64,000 nucleotides of DNA, from assembly GCF_018785315.1 (NCBI RefSeq), contig NZ_WQPN01000054.1, forward strand, positions 59,662-123,661, read 5' to 3'. The position numbers and the translations under genes were made by a program. Of this stretch, positions 1-8,781 are shown piece by piece. This DNA is from Clostridium sp. MCC353. GTDB taxonomy: Bacteria; Bacillota; Clostridia; Lachnospirales; Lachnospiraceae. A model generated the notes under the pieces. It ran no database searches, had not been told where the DNA came from, and saw nothing but the letters and a program-made list of their open reading frames with translations. Each line of letters opens with the position of its first letter. Position 1 is the first letter of the stretch.

Positions 1-336
1 GAAGATTACAAGATTGACCTGCTTTTCTTTCATCGGGGATTGCAGTGCCTTGTGGCATTTGAACTGAAAATTGGCAAATTTAAACCGGAGTATATATCGA
101 AAATGGATTTCTATCTGGAAGCTCTTGATCGTCAGAAGAAAAAGGAAAATGAGAATCCAAGTGTTGGGATGATATTATGTGCGTCTAAAGACGATGAAGT
201 TGTTGAGTATGCTATGAGCAGAACATTGTCTCCAATGATGGTTGCAGAGTATCAACTTCAATTGCCGGACAAGAATGTACTGCAGAAGAAATTGCAGGAA
301 TTGATCAATATGCCTTTATTAGAGAATGATGAGTAA
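1..336 (+). CDS. YhcG-like PDDEXK nuclease (DUF1016), C-terminal part
   Basis: The reading frame is open from the first base, so the gene begins outside the window. The visible 111 residues match the C-terminal nuclease half of the DUF1016/YhcG family: an acidic strand (KIDLLFFHR) followed by the E-x-K signature in VAFELKIGKFKPEY, the expected PDDEXK order. Family members are nuclease-like proteins found in defence and restriction-linked islands. Here the gene sits beside two broken toxin-type genes, which fits a decaying accessory island. The N-terminal domain cannot be seen, so intactness is unknown. The family call rests on motif recognition, not on a search. Confidence 0.75.
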   Translation, partial: EDYKIDLLFFHRGLQCLVAFELKIGKFKPEYISKMDFYLEALDRQKKKENENPSVGMILCASKDDEVVEYAMSRTLSPMMVAEYQLQLPDKNVLQKKLQELINMPLLENDE

Positions 337-871
337 ATATTGGTGTTAAGGAATGTGGCGAGAAGATATTTTTAATGGTCTTTGATATAGTACCAAAGGA
401 CATTACCTCGACAGAAGCATAAAGAGGAATTGCACCTTCATGGTTGTAGAAATTATGTTCTATAAAAATAACGTTTGAACGGCTGATTTCAGAGGCAATC
501 GTGCCTTGATTTCTCCAGTACAATTATTTGTCCTTAAATGCGGAAGGATCATGGAGATTTAAGGCATCCTGTGTAGTCTGAAATACATTGACGAGACGCG
601 CTCTTAATGCAACTTCAATTTGAGATAAGCAGCTGAATAGCAGATGGGATAGTTCAGAGTCAAAGTGATAGAGTTTTAAGATGTGGGAAAATTTCGTGCC
701 TGCTATGTACTTTTTCGTAACAGGGTCAATACGATGAAAGCTGTAGCCTTTCAATCGATAATATCCGATTGTTGTTAATGCCCCTTCCGCTTCGTCAAGT
801 GTCATTCCAGAATCTTTGAGCTTTTGTATTAGCTGTGTAACTGATAAAAAATTCTTAGGGTATCGATACAT
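305..871 (-). pseudogene. Abi-like (Abi_2/AbiD-AbiF family) toxin pseudogene
   Basis: Reading leftward from 871, the protein starts MYRYPKNFLSVTQLIQKL and continues through YYRLKGYSF and SQIEVALRARL, all typical of Abi_2 phage-abortive-infection proteins. A TAA at 524-526 interrupts the frame, but the same frame resumes at once with LYWRNQGTIASEISR and VEVMSFGTISKTIKN, also Abi_2-like. Similarity stops near position 365 and the remaining codons look unrelated, so the C-terminal third is missing as well. One in-frame stop plus truncation marks a dead gene. It overlaps the 3' end of the YhcG-like gene on the other strand. The RNA-like element just upstream (885-950) is intact. The family is known; loss of function is inferred. 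Confidence 0.75.
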
Positions 872-884
872 TGGTTCTCTTCGA

Positions 885-950
885 ATATAAAAAGTCCCGC
901 CGGGTTGCGCATTCTTACTGAAGCAAGACTAAGCGTGGCGGGTTCTGTTG
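885..950 (-). ncRNA. Abi-associated structured RNA (candidate RNA antitoxin)
   Basis: Directly upstream of the Abi remnant, the minus strand can fold into a compact RNA. An outer stem pairs CCCGCC (942-937) with GGCGGG (901-896). A CGC/GCG pair lies inside it. An apical hairpin TCTTGC-TTCA-GTAAGA follows. The right arm of the outer stem runs into ACTTTTTAT, resembling an intrinsic terminator. Abi_2/AbiF genes are known to carry a conserved small RNA at this position that acts with the toxin. The boundaries are approximate, and the class assignment is inferred from position and structure. Confidence 0.6.
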
Positions 951-1041
951 TTTATAGTGTACTTACAATGAGCCGTTTTGTCAATTGATTTGAGAAAAAT
1001 GCCTATATTGGCATAACGTTGGTACATTTCATAATTAGTGT

Positions 1042-1080
1042 AAAAAAGAAGCTTCCCGGTCTGGGAAAGCTTCTTTTTTA
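1042..1080. terminator. Intrinsic terminator hairpin
   Basis: A-rich tract, stem GAAGCTTCCC / GGGAAAGCTTC with a 5-nt loop and a single bulged A, then a T-tract. It is symmetric enough to work on both strands and most simply ends the minus-strand HipA-like remnant. Confidence 0.7.
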
Positions 1081-1127
1081 GAATACCTCTGCGCAAGTTA
1101 TTTTAGTTAATTCTGATCAGCTGGTCT

Positions 1128-1741
1128 TCAGGAATGAATTGACCTAGAGTGTGGTACAAATACATCTCTCATATACAAGATATCTTTGCTTAACACTGCC
1201 TCAATCTGCCGGTTAACCAGTTCTTCCATCGCTTTCACGCGCCATTCCGGGAAACGTTCATCTCCGCGGAAGGTGAATTGAAAACCTTTAAGCCCTACCA
1301 GGTCAGAGCGGATTTCGGAAGTCACGGCCTGCCGTCCGTGGTTAATTCCGGTGAAACATTATTGAGTTTAATTCCGTACAGCCCGATTCCTTTGAAAGCC
1401 AGTTTGGAGATCACTTCATTGAACTCATTGAGGTAAAAGGACACGTCCTGCCACTGGATATCCTCCTGTTCTTCTTTTACCCAAAAGGTATCATTAATGG
1501 AGGCAGCATGGGTAACCCGAATAAAACCCTCGGTCCTGTCGCATCCGCAGTTCTTCATGATCTGCCGGAGGTGGGAATTGTGCTTCGAAGCTTTCCGGTT
1601 ATCAAGCCACGCTTCGATATAATCAAACCCTATCGGCAGATGTTCATTTGTATGTTTTTCAAGGGAATATGTGTTCCCAAATCCGCTGTCTGTGATGGTA
1701 AAACGGGCGGCTTCCCGGTCTTTGTTCATAAGCAGATACAT
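1128..1741 (-). pseudogene. HipA-like kinase family remnant with internal deletion
   Basis: The N-terminal piece (MYLLMNKDREAARFTI...) ends in GLYGIKLNNVSPELTTDG, which resembles the start of Firmicutes HipA-like/CtkA-type proteins, and then meets a stop at 1322-1324. A second reading frame overlapping it by 4 bp (1128-1325) encodes a run like the family's C-terminus (FPEWRVKAMEELVNRQIEAVL). The catalytic kinase core expected between them is absent. The picture is an internal deletion that joined the two ends out of frame. The family identity is a recognition call and moderately uncertain; the break itself is clear because neither half can be a complete protein. Confidence 0.5.
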
Positions 1742-2031
1742 TTTGACACCTCCCTGCTCTGTAATGTTCTAATTATATGTAAATCCGTACACAATGTAAA
1801 GATTATCCTTTTCTCTCCGATGCGGTCTCCACATGATGTGCAGCTGCCGTTTTTCTCAAATCCGGGGTTATTATCAGAAAAATTTCATACGCCTAACCAC
1901 ACGGAAATAAAGCTGAGGTAAAAAAATGATAAGAAAGTAAAAAAATGATGGGCCAAAAAGTAAAAATCAGGCAAAAAAGCAAAATATTGGTTCTGGGAAA
2001 ACCCGGATAAAATGATATATTCAGGGAGTAA

Positions 2032-2074
2032 CGGCGCTGAGACCAGTCGCCCAGCGGTGCTGAGACCAGCCGCC
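2032..2074. repeat. Two-copy tandem repeat ahead of the sugar ABC operon
   Basis: A unit of about 20 nt containing GCTGAGACCAG occurs twice in tandem, ending 35 bp before the GTG start of the binding protein. It could be a regulator site or untranslated leader structure. The rest of 1742-2031 shows no gene. Confidence 0.55.
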
Positions 2075-2109
2075 GCGGAAAAATAATGAGAATCGGGAGG
2101 TATTTATCA

Positions 2110-3723
2110 GTGAAGGGAAAGAAACTGGCATGTTTGTGCATGGGGGTTATCATGGCACTGGGTACGGCAGGATGTGGAAAGAAGGCAGAGAATCCGCCGG
2201 CGTCCGCCACAGGAGAGACACAGAAAGAAGCGACGGAAAAGAGCGGGGAAAAATCGGGAGGCAAGTTCACTTATTGGGTGGAGATGAATCCCAGTGCGGC
2301 CACGGTGGTTCAGAATTATGGAGATATCGAGTATTTTAAGAAGCTTCAGGAAATCACCGGGACCCAGATCGAGTTCATGCATCCGCCGGCAGGGCAGACC
2401 ACGGAACAGTTTAAGCTGTTGATCGCATCCAGAAAAGATCTTCCGGACGTGGTATCGATTAACTGGCTGACAGAGTATCCAGGAGGGCCTGAGAAAGCGG
2501 TAAAAGACGGGGTGATTATTGATCTGAACGATTATATTGATCTGATGCCCAATTACAAGGCATTTTTGGAATCCGATCCGGAGATCAAGAAACAGTCCGT
2601 TACCGATGAAGGAACCCTTTACGGTTTTCACGGCATCAATATGGAAACAGTCAGGACATGCGCCTGCGGCCTGATCGCGAGACAGGACTGGCTGGATGAT
2701 CTGGGGCTGGAAGTGCCGGAAACCATTGATGAGTGGGAAAATGTGTTGAGGCTTTTTAAAGAAGAAAAAGGGGCGACAGCGCCATTTACTGTTCAATTGA
2801 AGGATTTCTTCAAATACAACCTGTTTAATGCCGCTTACGGCATAACCAATGAATTCTATCTGGATGATAACGGCCAGGTGCAGTACGGGCCGATCCAGCC
2901 GGAATATAAAGAATATTTAACTACAATGAACCGCTGGTATCAGGAAGGGCTGATCGATCCTGATTTCGCATCCATTGATAAGAAAATCATCAGTTCCAAT
3001 ATGCTGAATGATAAATCAGGCGTTGCGTTCGGTTTCGTAGGAAGCGGCATGGGCACATGGCTCAATGCTGCATCCCAGGAAAATTACGCTTTGACCGGCT
3101 GCCCGAACCCGGTGCTGAGTAAAGGGGACGAAGGAAAGTTTTCACCCGAATATAAGGGGAAAGTGCTGATTACGGCTGCTGTCACCACCAATGCCAAAGA
3201 TATTGAGAGCATCATCAAAACATTCGATTATCTTTATACGGAAGAAGGCAGACTTCTTAAAAATTTCGGCATCGAAGGTTTGACCTATAACATGGTGGAC
3301 GGAAAACCGGTCTACAGTGACCTGATCACCCATAATCCGGACGGCCTTGCCATCTCAGACGCCATGGCTAAATACATCCAGCCCAACTATCCGGGCGCAG
3401 GACAGGCCAATCTGCCGGAATACATCGACCAGTATTACGCGGAAGAATCCCAAAAAGAGGCTAATGTCATCTTCAACAAGTTCTCCGAAGCGTCGGCGAA
3501 ATACTCCATGCCGCCTGTGACGGCTACCGCGGATGAGAGCAAAGAGCTGGGCAACATCATGTCCCAGATATCCACTTACAGGGACGAGAAAGTGGTAGCG
3601 TTTATCACCGGCGCGGAATCCCTGGATCATTATGATGACTTTGTGGCAGAGATTAAAAACCTGGGAATTGACCGGGCGATTGAGATTAAAACGGCGAGTT
3701 TGGAACGCTACCGGGCGCGCTGA
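2110..3723 (+). CDS. Extracellular sugar-binding lipoprotein of ABC importer
   Basis: This is the substrate-binding protein of a carbohydrate ABC importer, family 1, of the large LipO/YtcQ-like type. An upstream ATG at 2086 lies in frame, but GGGAGG at 2095-2100 sits 9 nt before the GTG at 2110, so GTG is the better start (537 residues). The signal peptide ends in a lipobox (GTAGC, Cys22), so the protein should be anchored to the outer face of the membrane. The body carries the family features YFKKLQEITG, LPDVVSINW and a typical length near 540. It leads an operon with two permeases and a sulfatase. No ATPase is encoded here, so a shared MsmX-type ATPase elsewhere is inferred. Confidence 0.9.
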   Translation: MKGKKLACLCMGVIMALGTAGCGKKAENPPASATGETQKEATEKSGEKSGGKFTYWVEMNPSAATVVQNYGDIEYFKKLQEITGTQIEFMHPPAGQTTEQFKLLIASRKDLPDVVSINWLTEYPGGPEKAVKDGVIIDLNDYIDLMPNYKAFLESDPEIKKQSVTDEGTLYGFHGINMETVRTCACGLIARQDWLDDLGLEVPETIDEWENVLRLFKEEKGATAPFTVQLKDFFKYNLFNAAYGITNEFYLDDNGQVQYGPIQPEYKEYLTTMNRWYQEGLIDPDFASIDKKIISSNMLNDKSGVAFGFVGSGMGTWLNAASQENYALTGCPNPVLSKGDEGKFSPEYKGKVLITAAVTTNAKDIESIIKTFDYLYTEEGRLLKNFGIEGLTYNMVDGKPVYSDLITHNPDGLAISDAMAKYIQPNYPGAGQANLPEYIDQYYAEESQKEANVIFNKFSEASAKYSMPPVTATADESKELGNIMSQISTYRDEKVVAFITGAESLDHYDDFVAEIKNLGIDRAIEIKTASLERYRAR

Positions 3724-3791
3724 TGAACCACAGGCAGGCTGGAACCACCGGCCTGCCTGTAATAAAAAGCAGCGCAGAAATGAGGAGAACA

Positions 3792-4715
3792 ATGGGTAAA
3801 AAAATCAGGATAAAGATTCAGAGGGAGTGGAACCGGAATAAATACCTCTATTTTCTTTCCGTGCCCTTTTTATTATATTATCTGATCTTCCACTATGGCC
3901 CTATGAGCGGCCTGTTGATGGCATTTCAGGATTACAGCATTGTGGATGGAATATGGAACAGCCCATTTATCGGGCTGGAGAATTTCGTCCGTTTTTTCCA
4001 AAGCCAGTATTTTTGGAGACTATTGAGAAATACATTTTTTTTGAGCATTCAGAATATCGCCTGGGGATTTCCCGCGCCGCTGATTCTGGCGTTGTTATTA
4101 AATGAAATCCGCAATGAAAGGTTTAAAAGGACGGTGCAGACTGTCACTTATCTGCCCCATTTCATCTCACTGGTGGTTGTATGCGGTATGATGACCCAGT
4201 TTTTAGCAAGAGACGGTTTCATCACCAATCTGCTGGTAAAAATCGGCCTGATTGAGCCTGCCAATCTGCTTGGGATGAAGGAGTATTTCAGAACCATCTA
4301 CATTACCAGCGGAATCTGGCAGGAAATCGGATGGGGAACCATCATCTATCTGGCGGCGCTTACCGGCGTGGATGAACAGCTTTATGAAGCGGCCAAAATC
4401 GATGGGGCCAACCGTTTCCGGTGTCTGATTAATATCACACTGCCTTCCATCGCACCCACAATCATCATGCTGCTGATCCTTCAGGTGGGGAAGGTGATGA
4501 GCGTTGGATTCGAAAAGATCATCTTATTATACAATCCCCAGACGTATGAGGTGGCGGACGTATTGTCCAGCTACATTTACCGGTATGGTTTGGGCGGCAG
4601 CTTTGATTATGGATATACCACGGCAATCGGGTTGTTTTCTTCTGTGATCAACTTCATTTTAGTGATATCGGCAAATAAAATCAGCAGAAAAATTACGGAA
4701 ACAAGCTTATGGTAA
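3792..4715 (+). CDS. Sugar ABC transporter permease, LplB/YtcP-partner type
   Basis: First membrane component of the importer (307 residues). An in-frame ATG at 3723 overlaps the previous stop, but the ATG at 3792 has GAGGAG just upstream and gives the usual family N-terminus (basic stretch, then KYLYFLSVPFLLYYLIF). About six membrane segments are visible. The cytoplasmic EAA loop that docks the ATPase is YEAAKIDGANRFRCLINITLP. It sits between the binding lipoprotein and the second permease with short spacing, so co-transcription is expected. The sugar cannot be read from the sequence; the downstream sulfatase hints at a sulfated or host-derived glycan. Confidence 0.9.
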   Translation: MGKKIRIKIQREWNRNKYLYFLSVPFLLYYLIFHYGPMSGLLMAFQDYSIVDGIWNSPFIGLENFVRFFQSQYFWRLLRNTFFLSIQNIAWGFPAPLILALLLNEIRNERFKRTVQTVTYLPHFISLVVVCGMMTQFLARDGFITNLLVKIGLIEPANLLGMKEYFRTIYITSGIWQEIGWGTIIYLAALTGVDEQLYEAAKIDGANRFRCLINITLPSIAPTIIMLLILQVGKVMSVGFEKIILLYNPQTYEVADVLSSYIYRYGLGGSFDYGYTTAIGLFSSVINFILVISANKISRKITETSLW

Positions 4716-4727
4716 AGGAGTGGGGAC

Positions 4728-5615
4728 ATGAAATATAGAGGTTCTTTAGGTGAACGGATTTTTGATGGACTGAATGTGGCAGGGCTCACCCTTCTTATGG
4801 TTGTTACCCTGTATCCGGTGATCTATGTGGTGCTGGCGTCTTTCAGCGATTCCAATAAACTGCTGGCCTATACGGGGCTGCTCATCAAACCCCTGGGATT
4901 CAACCTGGCGGCTTACAAGGCAGTTCTTAAAAATCCTAATATTTTATCAGGATATATGGTAACATTGTTTGTAGTAGTTATCGGCACATTTTTAAATGTT
5001 CTGGTTACGGCGGTATCCGCTTTTGTACTGACCAGAAAGAGATTCCCGCTGAGAAATGTTTTTGTGCTGTTTTCCGTATTCACCATGTATTTCAGCGGCG
5101 GCATGATACCCAGATATTTGTTTGTAAATGATACTCTGGGGCTGGGGAACAATGTGTGGGCGCTGATTCTGCCCGGACTGATTTCCACCTATAATCTGAT
5201 CATTATGAAAAGCAATTTTGAATCCATACCGGACAGTCTGGAGGAATCGGCCAGAATCGATGGGGCCAATGATATTGTGATCCTGTTTAAGATCATTCTG
5301 CCGCTTTCGAAGGCCATCCTGGCGGTTATGGTCTTAATGTACGGAGTGAGCCATTGGAACGCCTGGTTTGACGCCATGCTGTTTATCAGAACCAGGAGCC
5401 TGTATCCCCTACAAATCATATTGAGGGAAATTCTGATCGCCAATTCTACGGACAGCATGATGTCCGGCGGCGGCACAGGCGGCGATATTCAGGCTATCGG
5501 AGAGAGCATAAAATATGCTACAATTGTAGTGGCCACAGTGCCGATTCTATGTGTTTATCCCTTTGTACAGAAGTATTTTACTAAAGGAGTTATGCTGGGA
5601 GCAGTGAAAGGATAG
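4728..5615 (+). CDS. Sugar ABC transporter permease, LplC/MalG type
   Basis: Second permease (295 residues), starting 12 bp after the first behind AAAGGAG. It shows the MalG-like pattern of a first membrane segment (LNVAGLTLLMVVTLYPVIYVVLASFS), a periplasm-facing loop, and the EAA loop EESARIDGANDIVILFKIILP near residue 185. It ends with the family-typical FVQKYFTKGVMLGAVKG. It forms the heterodimeric channel with the preceding gene. The stop is only 5 bp before the sulfatase start, which ties transport and sulfatase together. Confidence 0.92.
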   Translation: MKYRGSLGERIFDGLNVAGLTLLMVVTLYPVIYVVLASFSDSNKLLAYTGLLIKPLGFNLAAYKAVLKNPNILSGYMVTLFVVVIGTFLNVLVTAVSAFVLTRKRFPLRNVFVLFSVFTMYFSGGMIPRYLFVNDTLGLGNNVWALILPGLISTYNLIIMKSNFESIPDSLEESARIDGANDIVILFKIILPLSKAILAVMVLMYGVSHWNAWFDAMLFIRTRSLYPLQIILREILIANSTDSMMSGGGTGGDIQAIGESIKYATIVVATVPILCVYPFVQKYFTKGVMLGAVKG

Positions 5616-5620
5616 GAAAA

Positions 5621-7084
5621 ATGGAGAAGAAACCAAATGTAGTGATTATTATGGCGGATCAGCTTAGATATGATGTGATGGAAATGGGAATCACGCCCAA
5701 TATACGGAAGCTGGCCGAAGAGGGAGTGGAGTTTACAAACTGTTACTGCGCGTGTCCGCTCTGCGTGCCGGAAAGAGGGGCATTTTTTACGGGAACTTAT
5801 CCCAATCACAATGGAAGCCTGATCAATCCATGGGCGGAAGCGGACCGGGGGTACGGTTCGGTGAAAGAGGGAATTGATAATCTGTATACACTGATGGAAG
5901 AGGAGTGGGACAGCATCCATTCAGGAAAACAGCACCTCTATACAGAAGGGGTGAAACTGGAAAACAGGGAGGACAGTAAAACTTACTTTGCGGCTACGGA
6001 TGATATCTATTTCAGGCATCTGGAAACGGAAGGAAAGAGAAAACCGGGCGGCCCCGGGTTCCGCACCCTGGTTCCTGAGATGACGGAAGGGAAATATACC
6101 AGGGCGGTCAGCTATTCCACCCCGGCCACCGGATGTTATGAAGATGGATATGAGCATTTTTATGACGGATTTTATACGGAGCAGGGTTTGAAGGCGCTGA
6201 AACAGAGGAACCGTGAGAAGCCGCTGCTTCTGAACATGATGTATCTGGCCCCCCATCCGCCCTTTGACATCCCTGAACCATGGTATTCCCGGTTTGAGGA
6301 AGTAAGCCTTCCTGAAAATGTGGGCGAATGGTACAGCAGGCAGTCGCCGCTTCAGATGTACAACCTGACCGGCGTGGTGGGCAGCAGGTACAGCAGGAAG
6401 GAATGGGAGCAGCCGTGGAAGGTCTATCTGGGCCTTGTTAGCTTATTAGATGACTGTGTGGGAAAGATTCTGGACGAATTGAAGGAGCAGGGAATCTATG
6501 ACGATTCGCTGATCATTTTCACCTCGGATCACGGGGAGATGCTGGGTTCCCATAAGCTGTTCCAGAAGATGTGCATGTATGAGGAATCGGCGAAAACGCC
6601 TTTGTACATAAAGTTCCCCAAGGGATTTAAGTCTGGGAAAAAGGTATTTGATGAGCTGGTCAGCGGAATCGATGTATTCCCCACCCTTTGTGAATATCTG
6701 GGCCTGAAACCGGGACATGAGGTGGACGGACAGTCGCTTTTGGGGCTGATAGAAGGAAGGGAAGAGGAGCTGCCCAGAAAAGAGGCATTTATCCAGTTCG
6801 ACGGTAATGGGGCCAGATCGAATTTCCAGAGATGTGTGGTGAAGGACGGGTATAAGCTGATTGTGGATTTATTCAAGGATGAAATATTCCTGGAACTGTA
6901 TCATGTTCAAGAAGACCGGCAGGAGAAGGTGAATCTTGCGTTTGATGAGGAGTACGACGGGATTACAAATGAGCTTCTGGGCCATTTGCGGGAACATATG
7001 AGAAAGACCGGGGACGGGATTGAGATCGGGGCGATTTCTCTGAAAGAGTTCAGGGATAATTATAACAGAGGGTTTAGAAAATAG
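5621..7084 (+). CDS. Type I sulfatase, cytoplasmic
   Basis: This 487-residue protein belongs to the alkaline-phosphatase superfamily sulfatases. The metal site begins with IIMADQLRYD (Asp13), and the catalytic signature C-x-P-x-R is CVPER at residues 48-52, where Cys48 would be converted to formylglycine. FTSDHGEMLGSH later in the protein supplies further metal ligands. There is no signal peptide, so it should act inside the cell on an imported sulfated sugar. No anSME-type maturase is encoded in the window, so maturation must rely on a gene elsewhere. It is the last gene of the importer operon and is followed by a terminator at 7114. Confidence 0.9.
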   Translation: MEKKPNVVIIMADQLRYDVMEMGITPNIRKLAEEGVEFTNCYCACPLCVPERGAFFTGTYPNHNGSLINPWAEADRGYGSVKEGIDNLYTLMEEEWDSIHSGKQHLYTEGVKLENREDSKTYFAATDDIYFRHLETEGKRKPGGPGFRTLVPEMTEGKYTRAVSYSTPATGCYEDGYEHFYDGFYTEQGLKALKQRNREKPLLLNMMYLAPHPPFDIPEPWYSRFEEVSLPENVGEWYSRQSPLQMYNLTGVVGSRYSRKEWEQPWKVYLGLVSLLDDCVGKILDELKEQGIYDDSLIIFTSDHGEMLGSHKLFQKMCMYEESAKTPLYIKFPKGFKSGKKVFDELVSGIDVFPTLCEYLGLKPGHEVDGQSLLGLIEGREEELPRKEAFIQFDGNGARSNFQRCVVKDGYKLIVDLFKDEIFLELYHVQEDRQEKVNLAFDEEYDGITNELLGHLREHMRKTGDGIEIGAISLKEFRDNYNRGFRK

Positions 7085-7113
7085 AAATTTAAAAAGCATA
7101 GATCAAGAACTGG

Positions 7114-7144
7114 CGGCGTTTTTTAGAAAACGCCGTCATTTTTA
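7114..7144 (+). terminator. Intrinsic terminator after the sulfatase operon
   Basis: Perfect 9-bp stem CGGCGTTTT / AAAACGCCG with a TTAG loop, followed by a T-rich run. It closes the sugar importer-sulfatase operon before the recombinase gene. Confidence 0.85.
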
Positions 7145-7239
7145 TCAATAAGAGTTTTTAATTAACCTTGTTTTTATGCCTGAAATTGTTTATTTTAAGT
7201 AAAAATCATAAAAATACGTAAGACAAGGGAGTGGATTGG

Positions 7240-8148
7240 ATGGTATTGAGTATGGAAATGATTCCCGCTTTTGAAAAGTACCTCTATGAGCAGGAGCGCA
7301 GCCAGGCGACGATTAAGAAGTACATCAGAGATTTGAAGAAACTGTTTACTTATCTGGCGGAAGACCTGGAGATCAGCAAGGAGAAAATGATCCGGTTTAA
7401 GCAGGAGCTGACGGGCTGTTATAAACCTGCCAGTGTAAACTCTATTTTGGCGGCGGTCAATCATTTCCTGGAGTTCGCCGGGCTGGGAGAATATAAGGTA
7501 AAACAGGTACGGGTTCAGAAAACGCTGTTCTGCCAGCAGGAACGGGAACTGTCAAAAGAGGAATATTTCCGCCTCGTCAATGCGGCTAAACAAAAGAAAA
7601 ACCAGCGGATCAGCGTCTTGATGCAGGCAATCTGCAGCACCGGAATCCGGGTGAGCGAGCACCGTTTTATCACAGCGGAGGCGCTGAAGGAAGGATATTT
7701 CAGGATCTATAATAAAGGAAAGTCCAGAATCGTCTTTCTCCCTCCGGAACTAATCCATGTTTTGAAACAGTACTGTCTGGAAAATGGGATCGAACACGGG
7801 CCGGTGTTCATCACAAAAAGCGGGCGTCCCCTGGACCGGAGTAATATCTGGTCGATGATGAAGGCGCTCTGCGGGGAGGCGGGGGTGGATCAGAAAAAGG
7901 TGTATCCCCACAATCTCCGGCATCTGTTCGCATTTACCTTTTACGGAGTGGAAAAGGATCTGCTTAGGCTGGCGGATATATTGGGGCATACCAGTGTGGA
8001 TACCACCAGAATTTATACGGTTTCAAGCGGATGGGAACATAAAAGGATCCTGTCGAAATTAGGACTGGTACAACAGAACGAGGGGCAAATCGGTGAAGGA
8101 GGGCCGGAAACGCCACAACTATTTTCCGGGCAAAGCTGGGGAAAATGA
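7240..8148 (+). CDS. Tyrosine recombinase, probable DNA invertase of the adjacent switch
   Basis: A 302-residue site-specific recombinase of the XerC/D-phage integrase superfamily. The start at 7240 has AAGGGA 9 nt upstream; an in-frame GTG at 7231 abuts that site and is less likely. The N-terminal SAM-like DNA-binding domain covers residues 1-85. All catalytic residues are present: Arg137 (STGIRVSE), Lys near 161, His224 and Arg227 (HNLRH), His250 (LGHTS) and the nucleophile Tyr259 (TTRIY). About 290 bp downstream lies an 18-bp inverted repeat pair with palindromic arms, bounding the promoter region of the polysaccharide locus. This arrangement is typical of recombinases that invert promoters. 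An integrase role is less likely, since no mobile element genes are nearby. Confidence 0.85.
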   Translation: MVLSMEMIPAFEKYLYEQERSQATIKKYIRDLKKLFTYLAEDLEISKEKMIRFKQELTGCYKPASVNSILAAVNHFLEFAGLGEYKVKQVRVQKTLFCQQERELSKEEYFRLVNAAKQKKNQRISVLMQAICSTGIRVSEHRFITAEALKEGYFRIYNKGKSRIVFLPPELIHVLKQYCLENGIEHGPVFITKSGRPLDRSNIWSMMKALCGEAGVDQKKVYPHNLRHLFAFTFYGVEKDLLRLADILGHTSVDTTRIYTVSSGWEHKRILSKLGLVQQNEGQIGEGGPETPQLFSGQSWGK

Positions 8149-8436
8149 CTGGGGAATGAACTGGGAAAAGAATGAGGTAAATGACAGGGAAAAGGATGAG
8201 GGAAAGAGCTGGAGCAGGTCTGTGGAGGACTGAACGGAATGCGCAGAAGATTTTGCTGTAATCGAATGACCGGGCAGACAGGCGGATTGCCACGCCTGCT
8301 CTTATGGTATCCGAAAGTATAGAAATAGGAAGGAAAGGAACCGGAAACTCTTTAATGGGGCCCGTTTTTTTGTAGTGGGGAGTTAAGTGTGCAGGGGGGG
8401 ATTTTGTGGGGATGATTTTGCGGGGATGGAAATATG

Positions 8437-8454
8437 ACATAATCGGAATTATGT
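8437..8454 (+). repeat. Left inverted repeat of the predicted invertible segment
   Basis: ACATAATCGGAATTATGT. It is the exact reverse complement of 8782-8799. Each copy is itself nearly palindromic: 7-bp arms ACATAAT/ATTATGT around a 4-bp asymmetric centre, the usual architecture of a tyrosine-recombinase site. Confidence 0.85.
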
Positions 8455-8781
8455 GATCATATTATAGTTTTTTTGATTTCCACATGATAAAATACAATAG
8501 AATTAAGTATTTTTTTACCTGTTTTTTATGTTGCGTTATATAATAGTGTAGTAAAATTACGATAAGACTTGAATTTTTTGCCGAAAGATTGCATAATAGG
8601 TTAGAGCATCAAGAGCTATTCAGAGAAACAGACTGAACCAATCATTATTTGTCCTAAACAGTGTGCGAAAAACAGATTCATTTTGACGCCTGGGCCTGCA
8701 ATTTTATGGAAATCGTATTTTTAAATATTTGCTAAAACCGTTTTATGTTTGTATTGTAAAAAAATCGCTTTGAGACTTACT
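8455..8781. promoter_or_regulatory. Predicted invertible promoter segment before the polysaccharide locus
   Basis: A 327-bp AT-rich, non-coding segment bounded by the inverted repeats. In the present orientation a sigma-A-like promoter TTGCTA-17-TATTGT (8729-8757) points right, toward cpsB, about 130 bp before its start. A TATAAT hexamer also occurs at 8539-8544 on the plus strand and another on the minus strand at 8461-8466, without convincing -35 boxes. Inversion would turn the rightward promoter away from the operon. The repeats are seen directly; inversion and ON/OFF control are inferred. Positions 8149-8436 hold no gene. Confidence 0.7.

Noticed and set aside
7240..8148. Tyrosine recombinase as integrase of an integrated element carrying the capsule locus
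   Set aside because: No excisionase, relaxase, phage genes, tRNA attachment site or matching distant end was seen; the adjacent inverted repeat pair explains it better.
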